Shown here: positions 9,019 through 18,573 of the stretch, in pieces
Layout: each line of letters starts with the position of its first letter
How positions within the stretch are numbered: position 1 is the first letter of the stretch
Assembly (NCBI RefSeq): GCF_021117385.1
Contig: NZ_CP088252.1
Span: forward strand, 1,922,001 to 1,986,000
Source of the DNA: Frateuria soli
Lineage (GTDB): Bacteria; Pseudomonadota; Gammaproteobacteria; Xanthomonadales; Rhodanobacteraceae
Direction: 5' to 3'
DNA: 64,000 bases
Program-made: the position numbers and the translations under genes
Notes under the pieces: model-generated
The model's input: the letters and a program-made list of their open reading frames with translations, nothing else
What the model was told of the DNA's origin: nothing
Databases searched by the model: none

Positions 9019-9519
9019 ATGAAAAACGATGCCCCACGTGACGATGCCGACCTGCGCAAGCTCGGCGAACTGATCGACGATATCGAAGTGGCGATGCTCA
9101 CCACCCAGGCCGCGGACGGCTCGCTGGTGAGCCGGCCGCTGCAGACCCTCAAGCTCACCGCCGAGGGCGAGCTGGTGTTCTTCACCGCCGCCGACAGCGC
9201 CAAGGTCGATCAGCTCACCAACGACCTGGACGTGAACCTCGCCTACGCCAACCAGCAGGACAAGTGCTACGTCTCGGTGCGCGGGCGCGCACGCATCAAC
9301 CGCGACCGGGCACTGATCGAAGAGCTGTGGTCGCCCGCGCAGAACGTGTTCTTCTCCGGCAAGGACGACCCCAACCTCACGGTGCTTCGTGTGCGGGTGC
9401 ACGATGCGATGTACTGGGAGTCGTCCGGCAACTTCGTGGAGCGCGCGCTGGATTTCGCCCGCGGCATGTGGAGCGAACAGCCGCGCGACCTGGGCCACCA
9501 GGGCCACCTGCACGGCTGA
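9019..9519 (+). CDS. Pyridoxamine 5'-phosphate oxidase-like FMN-binding protein
   Basis: 166 residues with GGAGA before the start. It has the split-barrel flavin fold of the 'general stress protein 26' group: VAMLTTQAADGSLVSRPLQTL, GELVFFTAADSAKVDQL, VNLAYANQQDKCYVSVRGRA, then VRVHDAMYWESSGN. This group binds FMN or a related flavin; the reaction is mostly unknown. It stands alone, convergent with argH. Confidence 0.88.
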   Translation: MKNDAPRDDADLRKLGELIDDIEVAMLTTQAADGSLVSRPLQTLKLTAEGELVFFTAADSAKVDQLTNDLDVNLAYANQQDKCYVSVRGRARINRDRALIEELWSPAQNVFFSGKDDPNLTVLRVRVHDAMYWESSGNFVERALDFARGMWSEQPRDLGHQGHLHG

Positions 9520-9526
9520 CCCGCAG

Positions 9527-9556
9527 CGCCCCTTCCCATGAATCGGGGAAGGGGCG
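9527..9556. terminator. Hairpin between convergent genes
   Basis: A perfect 11-base stem (CGCCCCTTCCC / GGGAAGGGGCG) with an 8-base loop lies between the stop codons of the PNPOx-like gene and argH. There is no strong T run on either side, so it may be a weak bidirectional terminator or a message stabiliser. Confidence 0.55.
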
Positions 9557-9568
9557 TCGCGGTGGTTT

Positions 9569-10858
9569 CTACAGCGCCCTGAAGCGTTCGCCCAGCAGGT
9601 CCAGCCGCAGCTCGCCGGCAGCGCCCGGCGAGCTGCGCTCGTACAGGCTGCGCTCGGGTGTGCGCCCTTCGCCCGCCACGGCGGCGGCTTCCGCGGCGGC
9701 GCGGTAGGCGTCGCGGAACGGGACGCCGGCCGCCGCCTGCTCGATGGCGACGTCGGTGGCGTACATCGCCGGCTCGATCGCCGCGCGCATGGCCGGCTCG
9801 TTCCAGTGCATGCGGGCGAGCAGGTCGGGCACCAGTTCCAGCGCGGCCAGGCCATGGGTCATGCCGTGGAAGATCGAGCCCTTGGAGAACTGCAGGTCGC
9901 GCTGGTAGCCGGTCGGCAGCGACAGCAACTGCTCGATCTCGCAGCGCGCCGCCGCCACGGTGGCGTAGCTGGCGCGCAGCAGCTCGACGACGTCCGGGTT
10001 GCGCTTGTTGGGCATGATCGAGCTGCCGGTGGTGTACTCCGGAGGCAGGCTGACGAAACCGAATTCGGCAGTGGTGAACAGCGACAGGTCCCAGGCCAGT
10101 CGGCGCAGGTCCAGCATCGCACTGGCCAGGGCCTCCAGCGCGGCCAGCTCGAACTTGCCGCGCGAAAGCTGCGCGTAGATCGGCGAGAGCTGCATGCGCG
10201 AGAAGCCCAGCGCGCTGGTCGTGTACTCGCGATCGAGCGGCAGGTTCACGCCGTAGCCGGCGGCCGTGCCGAGCGGGTTGGCATCGATCCACGCCAATGT
10301 CTGGCGCGCACGCAGGGCATTGTCGATGAAGCCTTCGGCGAACCCGGCGAACCACATGGCCGTGGAGGACACCACCGCGCGCTGCAGGTGCGTATAGCCC
10401 GGCAACGGCAGGGCCGGCTGCGCCGCCCGTTCCAGGCACACCGCCGCGATGGCGCGGCAGTGCGTCGCCAGCGCGTCGAGCTTTTCCTTCAGCCACAACC
10501 GCGTGGCAACCAGGATCTGGTCGTTGCGGCTGCGCCCGGTATGCACGCGCCGACCGGCATCGCCGAGCCGCTCGGTGAGCCGCGCCTCGATCGCCGAATG
10601 GCCGTCCTCGAAGCGCTCGTCGAGCACGAAAGTGCCCGAACGGAAATCCTTGGCCAGCGCGTCGAGTTCGCGTCCGAGAGCCGCGGCGTCGTCCGGGCCG
10701 ATCACGCCGATGCGCGCGAGGCCCTCCACGTGCACCTTGCTCGCGGTGATGTCGTGCAGGAAGAACTCGCGGTCCAGCAGCACGTCGTTGCCGGCGAGAA
10801 AACGCATGATCCGGGCGTCGGTCTCGACGCCGGCCTTCTGCCACAGGAGGTCGCTCAT
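9569..10858 (-). CDS. argH: Argininosuccinate lyase
   Basis: 429 residues. The fumarase/aspartase signature [12 protein letters not shown] is at ~275-286, with HTGRSRNDQ (~107-115) and TGYQRDLQ also present. It catalyses the last step, argininosuccinate to arginine plus fumarate. The first codon overlaps the proS stop as ATGA, so it is translationally coupled to proS and is the last gene of the arg operon. The protein is ~30 residues shorter than E. coli ArgH, mostly at the C-terminus. Confidence 0.97.
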   Translation of the reverse strand: MSDLLWQKAGVETDARIMRFLAGNDVLLDREFFLHDITASKVHVEGLARIGVIGPDDAAALGRELDALAKDFRSGTFVLDERFEDGHSAIEARLTERLGDAGRRVHTGRSRNDQILVATRLWLKEKLDALATHCRAIAAVCLERAAQPALPLPGYTHLQRAVVSSTAMWFAGFAEGFIDNALRARQTLAWIDANPLGTAAGYGVNLPLDREYTTSALGFSRMQLSPIYAQLSRGKFELAALEALASAMLDLRRLAWDLSLFTTAEFGFVSLPPEYTTGSSIMPNKRNPDVVELLRASYATVAAARCEIEQLLSLPTGYQRDLQFSKGSIFHGMTHGLAALELVPDLLARMHWNEPAMRAAIEPAMYATDVAIEQAAAGVPFRDAYRAAAEAAAVAGEGRTPERSLYERSSPGAAGELRLDLLGERFRAL

Positions 10859-12207
10859 GGCTGGTCGTCCGGATGGAATGGAGAAAGGGAGTCGCGCAGG
10901 AACGCGACCGCGTCCGCGGGGGCCATCTCGTGGCGTTCGCCGCTGGCGCGGTGCTTCAGTTCGACGGTGCCGGCGTCCAGCCCGCGCGGCCCGACCAGCA
11001 CCTGCCAGGGCAGGCCGACCAGGTCCATGCGGGCGAACTTCGCGCCTGGCCGCTCGTCGGTGTCGTCGAGCAGGACGCTCAGTCCGGCCGAGCGCAGGCT
11101 GGCGTACAGCGACTCGCATGCCGCATCGACGCGGGCATCGCCATGCTTCAGGTGCAGCAGGCCGATCTGGAAAGGCGCCACGCCCTGCGGCCAGACAATG
11201 CCCTGGTCGTCATGGCCGGCCTCGATGATCGCCCCCACCAGCCGCGACACGCCCACGCCGTAGCAGCCGCCGTGGATCGGCCGCTCGACGCCGTCGGCGC
11301 CGCGTACCATGGCTTTCATCGGCACCGAGTACCTGGTGCCGAAGTAGAAGATCTGCCCGACCTCGATGCCGCGTGCGAGCAGCTGCCGTTCCGCCGGCAC
11401 GTCGCGCTCGAAGCGCGCGGCGTCATGCACGTCCTCGGTGGCCGCGTAGGGCGTCGTCCACGCCTCGACCAGTGGCGTCAGGTCGCCGCGGTAGTCCACG
11501 TCGGCGCCGGGCACTGGCAGCTCCAGCATGGCGCGGTCGCAGAACACCGCCGATTCGCCGGTCTTCGCCAGCACGAGAAACTCGTGCGAGAGATCGCCGC
11601 CGATCGGGCCGGTTTCGGCCTGCATGGGAATCGCCCTGACGCCCATCCGCTCGAACATGCGCAGGTACGCCACGAACATGCGCTGGTAGGAACGGCGCGC
11701 GGCCGCCTCGTCCAGGTCGAACGAGTAGGCATCCTTCATCAGGAACTCGCGTCCGCGCATCACGCCGAAGCGCGGGCGCTGCTCGTCGCGGAACTTCCAC
11801 TGCAACTGGTAGAGGTTGATCGGCAGGCTGCGCCAGGAGCTGACATGGCTGCGGAAGATTTCCGTGACCATTTCCTCGTTGGTCGGCCCGTACAGCAGTT
11901 CGCGATCATGGCGGTCGCGGATGCGCAGCATCTCCGCGCCATAGGCATCGTAGCGGCCGCTCTCGCGCCACAGGTCGGCCAGTTGCAGCGTGGGCATCAG
12001 CAGTTCGACTGCGCCGGCGCGGTCCATTTCCTCGCGCACGATGCGCTCGATGTTCTTCAGCACGCGCAGCCCCAGCGGCAGCCACGCATAGATGCCGGCC
12101 GCCTCCTGCCGGATCAATCCGGCGCGCAGCATCAGGCGATGCGAAGCGATCTGGGCCTCGGCGGGGTTCTCCTTGAGGGTGGGCAGCAGATAACGGGTCA
12201 GGCGCAT
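10855..12207 (-). CDS. proS: Prolyl-tRNA synthetase, short form without editing insert
   Basis: 450 residues, against ~570 for the usual bacterial enzyme. Class II motifs are present: motif 1 ([24 protein letters not shown], ~39-62), motif 2 ([21 protein letters not shown], ~138-158) and motif 3 ([13 protein letters not shown]). The ~180-residue INS editing domain between motifs 2 and 3 is missing: motif 2 is followed directly by ~150 residues leading to motif 3. The C-terminal anticodon-binding domain is present. This is the compact layout typical of alphaproteobacterial ProRS. It sits inside the arginine operon between argC and argH, which is an odd place. Whether a second, full-length proS exists elsewhere is unknown. 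Confidence 0.93.
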   Translation of the reverse strand: MRLTRYLLPTLKENPAEAQIASHRLMLRAGLIRQEAAGIYAWLPLGLRVLKNIERIVREEMDRAGAVELLMPTLQLADLWRESGRYDAYGAEMLRIRDRHDRELLYGPTNEEMVTEIFRSHVSSWRSLPINLYQLQWKFRDEQRPRFGVMRGREFLMKDAYSFDLDEAAARRSYQRMFVAYLRMFERMGVRAIPMQAETGPIGGDLSHEFLVLAKTGESAVFCDRAMLELPVPGADVDYRGDLTPLVEAWTTPYAATEDVHDAARFERDVPAERQLLARGIEVGQIFYFGTRYSVPMKAMVRGADGVERPIHGGCYGVGVSRLVGAIIEAGHDDQGIVWPQGVAPFQIGLLHLKHGDARVDAACESLYASLRSAGLSVLLDDTDERPGAKFARMDLVGLPWQVLVGPRGLDAGTVELKHRASGERHEMAPADAVAFLRDSLSPFHPDDQP

Positions 12208-12256
12208 GGGGATCTCTCGGTAGCGGACGGGAGGGTGAAGGCGATGCGGCCTCGCC

Positions 12257-13216
12257 TCACGGTCGCTCCGCCACCGGGATACCGGTCAGTTCGTCCTGCC
12301 CCAGCGCGCGGTTGATGTTCTGCATGGCCTGGGTCGCGGCGCCCTTGAGCAGGTTGTCCAGCGTGGCGACCACCACCACGCGCCGCCCGTCGGTCGCCAT
12401 GGCGAATCCGCCGATCTGTGCGTGGTGCTTGCCGGCGATCCGGCTCACCCACGGCGCCTCCTCCAGCACGTGCACCAGCGGCTCGCGCTCGTAGGCGTGG
12501 CGGAAGCGTGCCATCACGTCTTCGCGCTTCATCGCGCGCACGAGGTAGAGGTTGCAGGTGACGGTCAGGCCGCGGAAGTGCGGCGCGACGTGTGGCATGA
12601 ACTCCACCGGCACGGCCAGGTGCGCCGAGGTCTCGCGCTCGTGCATGTGGCCGGTAAGCGAGTACGGCATCAGGTTGTCGCGCAGCTTTTCCGGGTCGTT
12701 CTTGTCCGAGGGCGTGGTGCCGGCGCCCGAGTAACCCGACACGCCGAAGCACACCGGCGGCGCGGCCAGCAGATCCTTCAGCGGCGCGACCGCCAGCTGG
12801 ATCGCAGTGGCGTAGCAGCCGGGATTGCTGATGCGCCGCTGGCCGCGCCAGCGGTCGCGCGTCAACTCGGGCAGGCCGTAGTACCAGCGCTCGTCGAAGC
12901 GGTAGTCCGCCGACAGGTCCACGATCAGCGGATCGGCACCGGCCTTGTCGAAGGCTTCCACGCAGGACGCCGCCTTGCCGTTGGGCAGGGCCAGGATCAC
13001 CACGTCGGCGCCCAGCTCCGGCAGGTCTTCGTGCGCCGGGGCGCTGTAGCGCAGGTCGCCGGCGTACTCGGGCAGGTGCTCGTCCACGCGCTGGCCGGCG
13101 AGTTCGCGCGAGGAGACATAAGCCAGCTCCAGCGCCGGATGCCGCGCGATCAGGCGGATCAGCTCCGCGCCAGTGTGTCCGCGCGCGCCGACGATGCCTA
13201 CGGTCTTCTTGTCCAT
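12257..13216 (-). CDS. argC: N-acetyl-gamma-glutamyl-phosphate reductase
   Basis: 319 residues from the start at 13216, which has a GGAG site (GGCGGGAGCAG). The NAD(P) loop is [16 protein letters not shown], the catalytic Cys lies in [17 protein letters not shown] (~150), and HMHERE is close to the active site. It reduces N-acetylglutamyl phosphate to the semialdehyde. Third enzyme of the pathway, 11 bases after argB. Confidence 0.97.
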   Translation of the reverse strand: MDKKTVGIVGARGHTGAELIRLIARHPALELAYVSSRELAGQRVDEHLPEYAGDLRYSAPAHEDLPELGADVVILALPNGKAASCVEAFDKAGADPLIVDLSADYRFDERWYYGLPELTRDRWRGQRRISNPGCYATAIQLAVAPLKDLLAAPPVCFGVSGYSGAGTTPSDKNDPEKLRDNLMPYSLTGHMHERETSAHLAVPVEFMPHVAPHFRGLTVTCNLYLVRAMKREDVMARFRHAYEREPLVHVLEEAPWVSRIAGKHHAQIGGFAMATDGRRVVVVATLDNLLKGAATQAMQNINRALGQDELTGIPVAERP

Positions 13217-13227
13217 CTGCTCCCGCC

Positions 13228-14571
13228 TCACGCTGCGTTGTCCTTCAGGGGCGCCGCATCGACCAGCGTGGGCAACCGCTGCGCGCAGTGCGCCACGCAA
13301 CGCTCGACCAGCCTGAAGTCGTCGATGCCGTACCAGTACACCTTCCAGCGCGGCTGCTTGAGCGAGCCGTCGCATTCGGCGTCGTAGAACGGATTTACGG
13401 TGTTGCCGTGGCGAGAGCGCCAGAACAGCCGCGGGTTGGCCTCACGCATCACCAGCCATACGGCCCGCCCCAGGCCCTCGCCCTGTGCTTCGTCAAGCAC
13501 CGCGAACTTGTCCAGGTAGGCGATGCCCTCCTCCTGGGTCAGGATCATCGCCGCGCGGTAGTTCTCGCTCACGTAGACGCGCCAGGGCCGGGTGCGCTCG
13601 AAGTAGTCCGGTACCAGCGCGCGACCGAAGCTCGACTCGATCAAGGCGCGCATGCGCCCCTGGTCGATACCCTCCCACGAATCGAAGGTCAACACCCTTT
13701 CGCCGCGCCGCACCAGCGTGCCCGAACCCTTGTGCGTGAACAGCTCCTTGGCCAGTTCCGCCGGTCGCGTGATGGAGACCGACGAGGTCAGCGGCAGGTC
13801 GGCCAGCAGGTCGGCGATCTGCTCGATCTTGAGCCGCATGCCACCGTCGATCCACGGCTGCGCCTTAAGGTGCTCGTATTCGGTGGACAGGTTGATCGAG
13901 TCGATCACCTGGCCCTGCGCATCGAGCAGCCCGCCGGTGCCGGTGAGGAACACGATCTTGTACGGCTGCAGCACGCGCACCAGTTCGTTGGCGGCGATGT
14001 CCGCGTTGATGTTGAGCAGCTGACCCTCGGATGTCTCGCCCAGGCTGGCGATCACAGGGATCGCATTGGCACGGAGTGCCGCTTCGATCGGCGCCAGCTC
14101 GATGCCGGTCGTCCTGCCAACCATGCCCAGCGTCTGGCGGTCCAGGTAGTCGGACATGAACACGCCCGAGGCCACCGATACCGCACGGGTGTCCATGGCA
14201 TGCAGCGCGTCGACCAGGCGCAGGTTCTGCTGCTGGAACACGCGCCGCACCACGCCCATCGCCTGCGGCGTGGTCACGCGCAGGCCGCCGACCGTCTGCT
14301 TCGGGATACCGGCCGCGGCCAGTTCCTGGTCCAACTGCGGACCGGCGCCATGCAACACGATCGGCGTGAGGCCGACCTGCTGCAGGAAGGTCAGCGAGGA
14401 TGCGAGCGCCGGCAGGTCGTCGCGCAGCACGGCGCCGCCGACCTTCACCACGGCGAAGCGCTTGGCGTCGACCTGCGAGAAGCGCTTGAGGTACTGCTGG
14501 ATTTCCTTCGCACTGCCCATGCTTTCGAGCAGGCGCACGATGGTCTTGCGCGTGTGCTTATGCGTTTCCAC
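13228..14571 (-). CDS. argB: Bifunctional N-acetylglutamate synthase/kinase
   Basis: 447 residues with a GTG start overlapping the argE end by 14 bases. Residues ~30-285 are an amino-acid kinase domain ([44 protein letters not shown]). Residues ~290-435 are a GNAT acetyltransferase domain of the vertebrate-NAGS-like type ([26 protein letters not shown] region, [23 protein letters not shown]). This two-domain form, which makes and then phosphorylates N-acetylglutamate, is known from Xanthomonas and Maricaulis and explains why no separate argA is needed. Arginine feedback on the kinase domain is expected from the family. Confidence 0.95.
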   Translation of the reverse strand: METHKHTRKTIVRLLESMGSAKEIQQYLKRFSQVDAKRFAVVKVGGAVLRDDLPALASSLTFLQQVGLTPIVLHGAGPQLDQELAAAGIPKQTVGGLRVTTPQAMGVVRRVFQQQNLRLVDALHAMDTRAVSVASGVFMSDYLDRQTLGMVGRTTGIELAPIEAALRANAIPVIASLGETSEGQLLNINADIAANELVRVLQPYKIVFLTGTGGLLDAQGQVIDSINLSTEYEHLKAQPWIDGGMRLKIEQIADLLADLPLTSSVSITRPAELAKELFTHKGSGTLVRRGERVLTFDSWEGIDQGRMRALIESSFGRALVPDYFERTRPWRVYVSENYRAAMILTQEEGIAYLDKFAVLDEAQGEGLGRAVWLVMREANPRLFWRSRHGNTVNPFYDAECDGSLKQPRWKVYWYGIDDFRLVERCVAHCAQRLPTLVDAAPLKDNAA

Positions 14572-15688
14572 GGCTCACGATCCGATAGAGGTTGTCTGCG
14601 TACTGCTGCAACTGGTCGAGCGCGACCCATTCGTCGGCGCTGTGCGCCTGGGCGATGTCGCCCGGACCGTAGACGAAGGCGGTATAGCCGGCCGCGGAGA
14701 ACAAGGCGGCCTCGGTCCAGAAGTCCACGGCGTTGCCGACGGGGATCTCCAGCTCGTCCGCCAGGTCGCGCGCGACGAGTCGCCTCGCTTCGGCGCCCGC
14801 GGTGTCGCCGGCCGGCAATGGACTCCCGCGGAAGGTTTCCTCGAAGTGCGCCGGCGGCACGTCACCCAGGCTGCGGAAACGCTCGAGCAGGCGGCCGGGC
14901 TCCATGGTCGGCAAAGGCCGGAAGCCGAAGCGGACCTCCGCGGCTGGCGCGATCACGTTGGCCTTGATACCGCCTTCCACGCGTCCGATGTTGAAGCGCA
15001 GGCCGGTCAGTCCGCCGAAGCGCTCGTGCGATTGCGCGGCGACGAAATCCAGCGCGGCCGCGCCCCAGCGAACGGCCTGGTGCAGTGCGCTGTCGGAGGG
15101 CTTCTGTTCGCCCGAGGCATGGCCGGCCTGCCCGGCGAAGCGCATCAGCACGGACTGGATGCCGCGATGCGCGAGCACGGCCTCGCCGCGCGTGGGTTCG
15201 GCCACGATCACGGCCTCGTAGCGCGCCTCGTCCTCGTCCCCGCGGAGGCGAGCGTAAGGTGATTCGAGAAATCCGGCGATGCAACGCGCATCGTTGGCTT
15301 CCTCGTCGGTGGAGAAAAGCAGTGCCAGCGGGCCGTCGGTGGCCTGCGCCACCGCCAGCAGCACGGCCGCCGCCCCCTTGATGTCGCAGGCGCCCAGGCC
15401 GATCGCGCGATCGCCCTCGACCCGCAGGACATGGGGATCGGCGCTCCACGCCGGCGAGCCGGGCACCGTATCCAGGTGCACATTGAAAAGCAGCCGGGGC
15501 TGACCGCGCACGGCATGCAAAGTGACCGCGCCGGCGCCGTAGTCGGTCACCGTCACGTCGAAGCCGGTCAGCTGGGCGCGCAGGTAGTCGAAGATGCCGC
15601 CCGTGCCGATGGCGCGCGGCGGGTTGCGCGTGTCGAAGGCGACCAGCGCACGCAGGTGGTCCAGCGTGGCGTCCAGCAGGGCGCTCAT
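14558..15688 (-). CDS. argE: N-acetyl-L-citrulline (acetylornithine-type) deacetylase
   Basis: 376 residues of the M20/ArgE metallopeptidase family. Metal-site segments are [11 protein letters not shown] (~69-79), [13 protein letters not shown] and STDEEAN with the catalytic Glu, plus [13 protein letters not shown]. In Xanthomonas the product of this gene position deacetylates N-acetylcitrulline to citrulline, and the presence of argF' rather than ornithine carbamoyltransferase in the same operon argues for that substrate here. Overlaps argB by 14 bases; separated from argG by a repeat element. Confidence 0.93.
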   Translation of the reverse strand: MSALLDATLDHLRALVAFDTRNPPRAIGTGGIFDYLRAQLTGFDVTVTDYGAGAVTLHAVRGQPRLLFNVHLDTVPGSPAWSADPHVLRVEGDRAIGLGACDIKGAAAVLLAVAQATDGPLALLFSTDEEANDARCIAGFLESPYARLRGDEDEARYEAVIVAEPTRGEAVLAHRGIQSVLMRFAGQAGHASGEQKPSDSALHQAVRWGAAALDFVAAQSHERFGGLTGLRFNIGRVEGGIKANVIAPAAEVRFGFRPLPTMEPGRLLERFRSLGDVPPAHFEETFRGSPLPAGDTAGAEARRLVARDLADELEIPVGNAVDFWTEAALFSAAGYTAFVYGPGDIAQAHSADEWVALDQLQQYADNLYRIVSRGNA

Positions 15689-15708
15689 CGCATGCTCCCT
15701 CCATACGG

Positions 15709-15816
15709 AGCCCCTCTCCCTCCGGGAGAGGGGTTGGGGTGAGGGTTCGGGCGGAGCGCGACGTCCATCCGGACCCTCTCCCGCGCCCTCTCTCCCGGAA
15801 GGAGAGGGGAAACAAG
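15709..15816. repeat. CTCTCCC/GGGAGAG repeat between argG and argE
   Basis: Two inverted repeat units (CCCTCTCCCTCCGGGAGAGGG and CCTCTCTCCCGGAAGGAGAGG, cited in short form) flank GTTGGGGTGAGGGTTCGGG. The same units occur at 19266, 39871, 51881 and 62818. It would form hairpins in the arg message. Confidence 0.8.
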
Positions 15817-15824
15817 CGCGCTGC

Positions 15825-17072
15825 TCATGCCTTCGCGCTCCGGTTCACTTCCGCCCACAGCGTCGAACTCATGCCGAAAAGCTTGATGAAGCCCTCGGCC
15901 TCCTCCACGCCCCAGTCGGCCGACTGCGCATAGGTGGCGCCCTTGGCGTTGAGGATGTGCGGCGACTCCACCGCCACCGCCTCGACCGTGCCGCCGTGGG
16001 TCTGCAGCGTCACCACGCCGTTGACGGTGGCCTGGCTGGAGGCCAGGAAGGCTTCCAGGTCGGTCTTCAGCGGGTCGTGGAAGAAGCCCTCGTAGACCAC
16101 CTCCACCCACTTGCGCGCGACCTCCGGCTTGAACCGGTTCTGCTGCTTGGAAAGCACCGCCTCCTCCAGCGCGCGGTGCCCGGCGAGCAGCGCGACGAGG
16201 CCGGGTGCCTCGAACACGATGCGGCCCTTGAGGCCGATGGTCGTATCGCCGGTGTAAAGGCCGCGGCCCACGCCGTAACGGGCGAACAGCGCATTGAGCC
16301 TCGCCAGCAGTCGATGTCCCGGCAAGCGTTCGCCATCCAGGCTCACCGCCTCGCCGCGCTCGAAGCCGAGCTTCACGCTGAGCGCTTCGGACGGCCATTC
16401 GCCGCGGGGCCTGCACCAGCCGCACGCCCCCTCCCCCGGCGCCTGCCACCTGTCGATCTCCCCGCCGGACATGGTCACGCCCAACAGGTTCTCGTTGATG
16501 GTGTAGGCCTGCTGTTTGGCACGTACGGCGAAGCCGCGCTCTTCCAGATACTTCTGTTCGTAGGCGCGGGTCTGGGTATGCTGTTTCTGGATCTCGCGGA
16601 TCGGCGCCACGATGCGGTAGTCGCCGAGCGCCTTCACCGCGAGATCGAAGCGCACCTGGTCGTTGCCCATGCCGGTGCAGCCGTGCGCGATGGCGTTCGT
16701 GCCGAGCTCGGTGCAGCGCTTCAGCGCGGCTTCCACGATCAGGTAGCGGTCGGACACCAGCAGCGGGTACTGGCCCTGGTACCCCTCGCCCGCCCATACG
16801 AACGGCTTGACGAACCCGTTCCAGATCGCCGGGCCGCCGTCGACGGTGAGATGGCTTGCCACGCCGAGTTCCGCGGCGCGGTGTTCGATGAAGCTGCGCT
16901 CCTCCTCGTCCACACCACCGGTGTCGGCGAACACGGTGTGCACGTTCCAGCCCTGTTCCTTGAGGTAGGGCACGCAGAAGCTGGTGTCGAGGCCGCCGGA
17001 AAAGGCGAGGACGATGTCTCTGGAGACGGCATTCGAGATTCGGGATTCGGGATTCGTAGAAGCTGTTGGCAT
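15825..17072 (-). CDS. argG: Argininosuccinate synthase
   Basis: 415 residues. The P-loop-like ATP site AFSGGLDTS is at ~23-31, with the PPi-loop partner [16 protein letters not shown] and [15 protein letters not shown]. It joins citrulline and aspartate. The first codons are encoded by a GGGATTCG-type repeat: after MPTAST come NPESRIS residues read from repeat units, and no other ATG, GTG or TTG lies before the conserved DIVLAFSGG. The ribosome site before 17072 is weak (CAGG), which may make its expression dependent on the upstream argF' translation. Confidence 0.95.
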   Translation of the reverse strand: MPTASTNPESRISNAVSRDIVLAFSGGLDTSFCVPYLKEQGWNVHTVFADTGGVDEEERSFIEHRAAELGVASHLTVDGGPAIWNGFVKPFVWAGEGYQGQYPLLVSDRYLIVEAALKRCTELGTNAIAHGCTGMGNDQVRFDLAVKALGDYRIVAPIREIQKQHTQTRAYEQKYLEERGFAVRAKQQAYTINENLLGVTMSGGEIDRWQAPGEGACGWCRPRGEWPSEALSVKLGFERGEAVSLDGERLPGHRLLARLNALFARYGVGRGLYTGDTTIGLKGRIVFEAPGLVALLAGHRALEEAVLSKQQNRFKPEVARKWVEVVYEGFFHDPLKTDLEAFLASSQATVNGVVTLQTHGGTVEAVAVESPHILNAKGATYAQSADWGVEEAEGFIKLFGMSSTLWAEVNRSAKA

Positions 17073-17146
17073 GTTGGCAACCTGTGAGAAGGTGGATGGA
17101 AGCGGCCTTGGGAAACGAATCCCTATTCCCGAATCCCGATTCCCTG
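17030..17146. repeat. GGGATTCG-type inverted repeat overlapping argF' and argG ends
   Basis: Left arm GATTCGGGATTCGGGATTCG lies within the first codons of argG; right arm (GAATCCCTATTCCCGAATCCC region) forms the last codons of argF'. About 75 bases lie between. The arms are complementary and can pair in the message. Confidence 0.85.
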
Positions 17147-18148
17147 CTGCTCAAGCAGCGAGGCCATTACGGCCTTCTGCACGTGCAGGCGGTTTTCGGC
17201 TTCGTCGACGGCGATGCAATAGGGCGCGTCCATCACGGCATCGGTCGCCTTGACGTTGCGGCGCAGCGGCAGGCAGTGGCTGAACAGGCCATGGTTGGTG
17301 AGCGCCATCTTGGCTTCGTCCACCATGAAGTGCCGGTGCGCCTCGCGGATCGGCTTTTCCTGTTCCCAGCGACCGAAGTACGGCAGCGCACCCCAGCTCT
17401 TGGCGTAGATCACGTGGGCGCCGCTGTAGGCCTCCTCGATGTCGTGGCTGACCTTCAGCGAGCCGCCGTTCTGCGCAGCGCTCTGGCGACCGGCCTCCAT
17501 GTAGCGCTCGTCCAGCACGTACTCGGGTGTCGGGCACAGCAGGGTCACGTCCATGCCGAGCTTGGTGGCGATCAGTAGCGCCGAGTTGGCCACGGCCGTG
17601 TTGAGCGGTTTCGGGTGATAGGTCCAGGTCAGGACGTACTTTTTGTTCTGCAGGTTGCCAAGGTGCTCCTTCAGCGCCAGCGCATGCGCCAGTTCCTGGC
17701 AGGGATGGGTGATCGTCTCCATGTTGATCACCGGCACGGTGGCGTAGCGGGCGAAGGCCTTGATGACGCGGTCCTCGCGATCCACCGACCAGTCCTGGAA
17801 CTTCGGGAAGGCGCGCACGGCGATCAGGTCGACGTAGCGGCTGAGCACGCGCGCCACCTCGGCGATATGTTCCTCGGCCTCGCCATCCATCACCGTGCCG
17901 GCTTCGAACTCGATCGGCCACGCGTCCTTCCCCGGCGAAAGCACGATGGCGTGGCCACCGAGGTGGAACGCGCCCAGCTCGAAGCTGGTGCGCGTACGCA
18001 TCGAGGGATTGAAGAACAGCAGCGCGATGGACTTGCCGGCCAGTTGCTGGCCACGTGGCGAGCGCTTGAACGCAGCGGCCTGCTCCAGCAGGGCGTCGAT
18101 CTCGGCGCGGCTGTAGTCCTGGGTGGTGAGGAAGTGTCGAAGGGCCAT
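17123..18148 (-). CDS. argF': N-acetylornithine carbamoyltransferase
   Basis: 341 residues. The carbamoyl-phosphate motif [19 protein letters not shown] is at ~49-67, [15 protein letters not shown] binds the second substrate, and [17 protein letters not shown] is near the C-terminus. Unlike ornithine carbamoyltransferases it carries the acetylornithine-specific [10 protein letters not shown] / [19 protein letters not shown] segment known from Xanthomonas campestris AOTCase, and the sequence follows that protein throughout. The last residues GIGIRE come from the repeat element. Product is N-acetylcitrulline, which argE then deacetylates. First gene of the operon. Confidence 0.95.
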   Translation of the reverse strand: MALRHFLTTQDYSRAEIDALLEQAAAFKRSPRGQQLAGKSIALLFFNPSMRTRTSFELGAFHLGGHAIVLSPGKDAWPIEFEAGTVMDGEAEEHIAEVARVLSRYVDLIAVRAFPKFQDWSVDREDRVIKAFARYATVPVINMETITHPCQELAHALALKEHLGNLQNKKYVLTWTYHPKPLNTAVANSALLIATKLGMDVTLLCPTPEYVLDERYMEAGRQSAAQNGGSLKVSHDIEEAYSGAHVIYAKSWGALPYFGRWEQEKPIREAHRHFMVDEAKMALTNHGLFSHCLPLRRNVKATDAVMDAPYCIAVDEAENRLHVQKAVMASLLEQQGIGIRE

Positions 18149-18172
18149 GGATGGAATGCTCTTTTGGGGAGT

Positions 18173-18223
18173 GCGGCCATGGATGGCCGCTTTCGCTTTT
18201 GCCGTGCGCAGATGTCTGCGCAC
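18173..18223. promoter_or_regulatory. Two perfect palindromes in the argF' 5' leader
   Basis: GCGGCCAT-GG-ATGGCCGC (18173-18190) and GTGCGCAGA-TG-TCTGCGCAC (18204-18223) are perfect inverted repeats 25-75 bases before the argF' start. They may be message hairpins or protein-binding sites. Neither resembles the AT-rich ARG box of E. coli ArgR. Confidence 0.6.
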
Positions 18224-18268
18224 AAACAAACTTTGGTCTGGAGTGGACCGCGACGAGTTCCATGCAAC

Positions 18269-18294
18269 AAAAAACCCGGCGCGGTGGCCGGGTT
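18269..18294 (-). terminator. Intrinsic terminator inside the arg leader (candidate attenuator)
   Basis: On the minus strand AACCCGGC pairs with GCCGGGTT around a 6-base loop, followed by six T. It lies between the small leader reading frame (18332-18436) and argF' (start 18148), so it would stop transcripts before the operon. The segment GGCCGGG at the end of the leader frame can pair with CCCGGCC in the 5' arm, giving a possible antiterminator. Confidence 0.75.
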
Positions 18295-18331
18295 CGTTCG
18301 TCGTTGCGCCTGATGCGCGTGCAGCGACAGC

Positions 18332-18436
18332 CTACCCGGCCGGATGTCGGACCAGCGGTCGGCGCGCACGCGAGGTCATGCCAGCGGCCATGCGGGCGCT
18401 GGTGAGCACGGTAGCGGTGTAGACGGCTGCGGACAT
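18332..18436 (-). CDS. Candidate leader peptide of the arginine operon (34 aa)
   Basis: A 34-codon frame starting ATG TCC GCA GCC, ending GGG TAG. It encodes five Arg (CGC, CGT, CGC, CGA, CGA), four of them in an eight-codon stretch (R-A-R-R-P-L-V-R) near the end. It follows a promoter-like sequence (18461-18489) and precedes an intrinsic terminator, which is the layout of amino-acid attenuators. The ribosome site is weak (CGGAAA). Not every residue fits a pure Arg leader: Thr and Ala are also frequent. Expression is not proven. Confidence 0.5.
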   Translation of the reverse strand: MSAAVYTATVLTSARMAAGMTSRARRPLVRHPAG

Positions 18437-18460
18437 GGGGTTTCCGGATAGGGAGCCGGC

Positions 18461-18489
18461 ATCATGCCGGCATTCCTGCGGCGGCGCAA
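18461..18489 (-). promoter_or_regulatory. Candidate promoter of arg leader/operon
   Basis: TTGCGC (-35 like) and CATGAT (-10 like) are separated by exactly 17 bases on the minus strand, with the leader ATG 25 bases downstream. It lies just after the terminator of the preceding minus-strand gene. Confidence 0.45.
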
Positions 18490-18527
18490 CACCTTTTTTG
18501 GACGTCCATACGAAAGGGCATCCGAAA

Positions 18528-18553
18528 CGAAAACCGCCGCCAGATGGCGGCGG
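18528..18553 (-). terminator. Terminator of glycine-zipper protein gene
   Basis: CCGCCGCC-ATCT-GGCGGCGG followed by TTTTCG on the minus strand, 20 bases after the stop codon at 18574. Confidence 0.85.
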
Positions 18554-18573
18554 CTACGCGACGAAAGCCCCAG

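Noticed and set aside
7857-9203. Upstream extension of kdkA through the opposite strand of the heptosyltransferase gene
   Set aside because: Conserved KdkA sequence begins at 7856; the extension is a shadow of the divergent gene.
15705-15830. CRISPR-like direct repeats
   Set aside because: Units are palindromic, irregularly spaced and without unique equal-length spacers; no cas genes are present.
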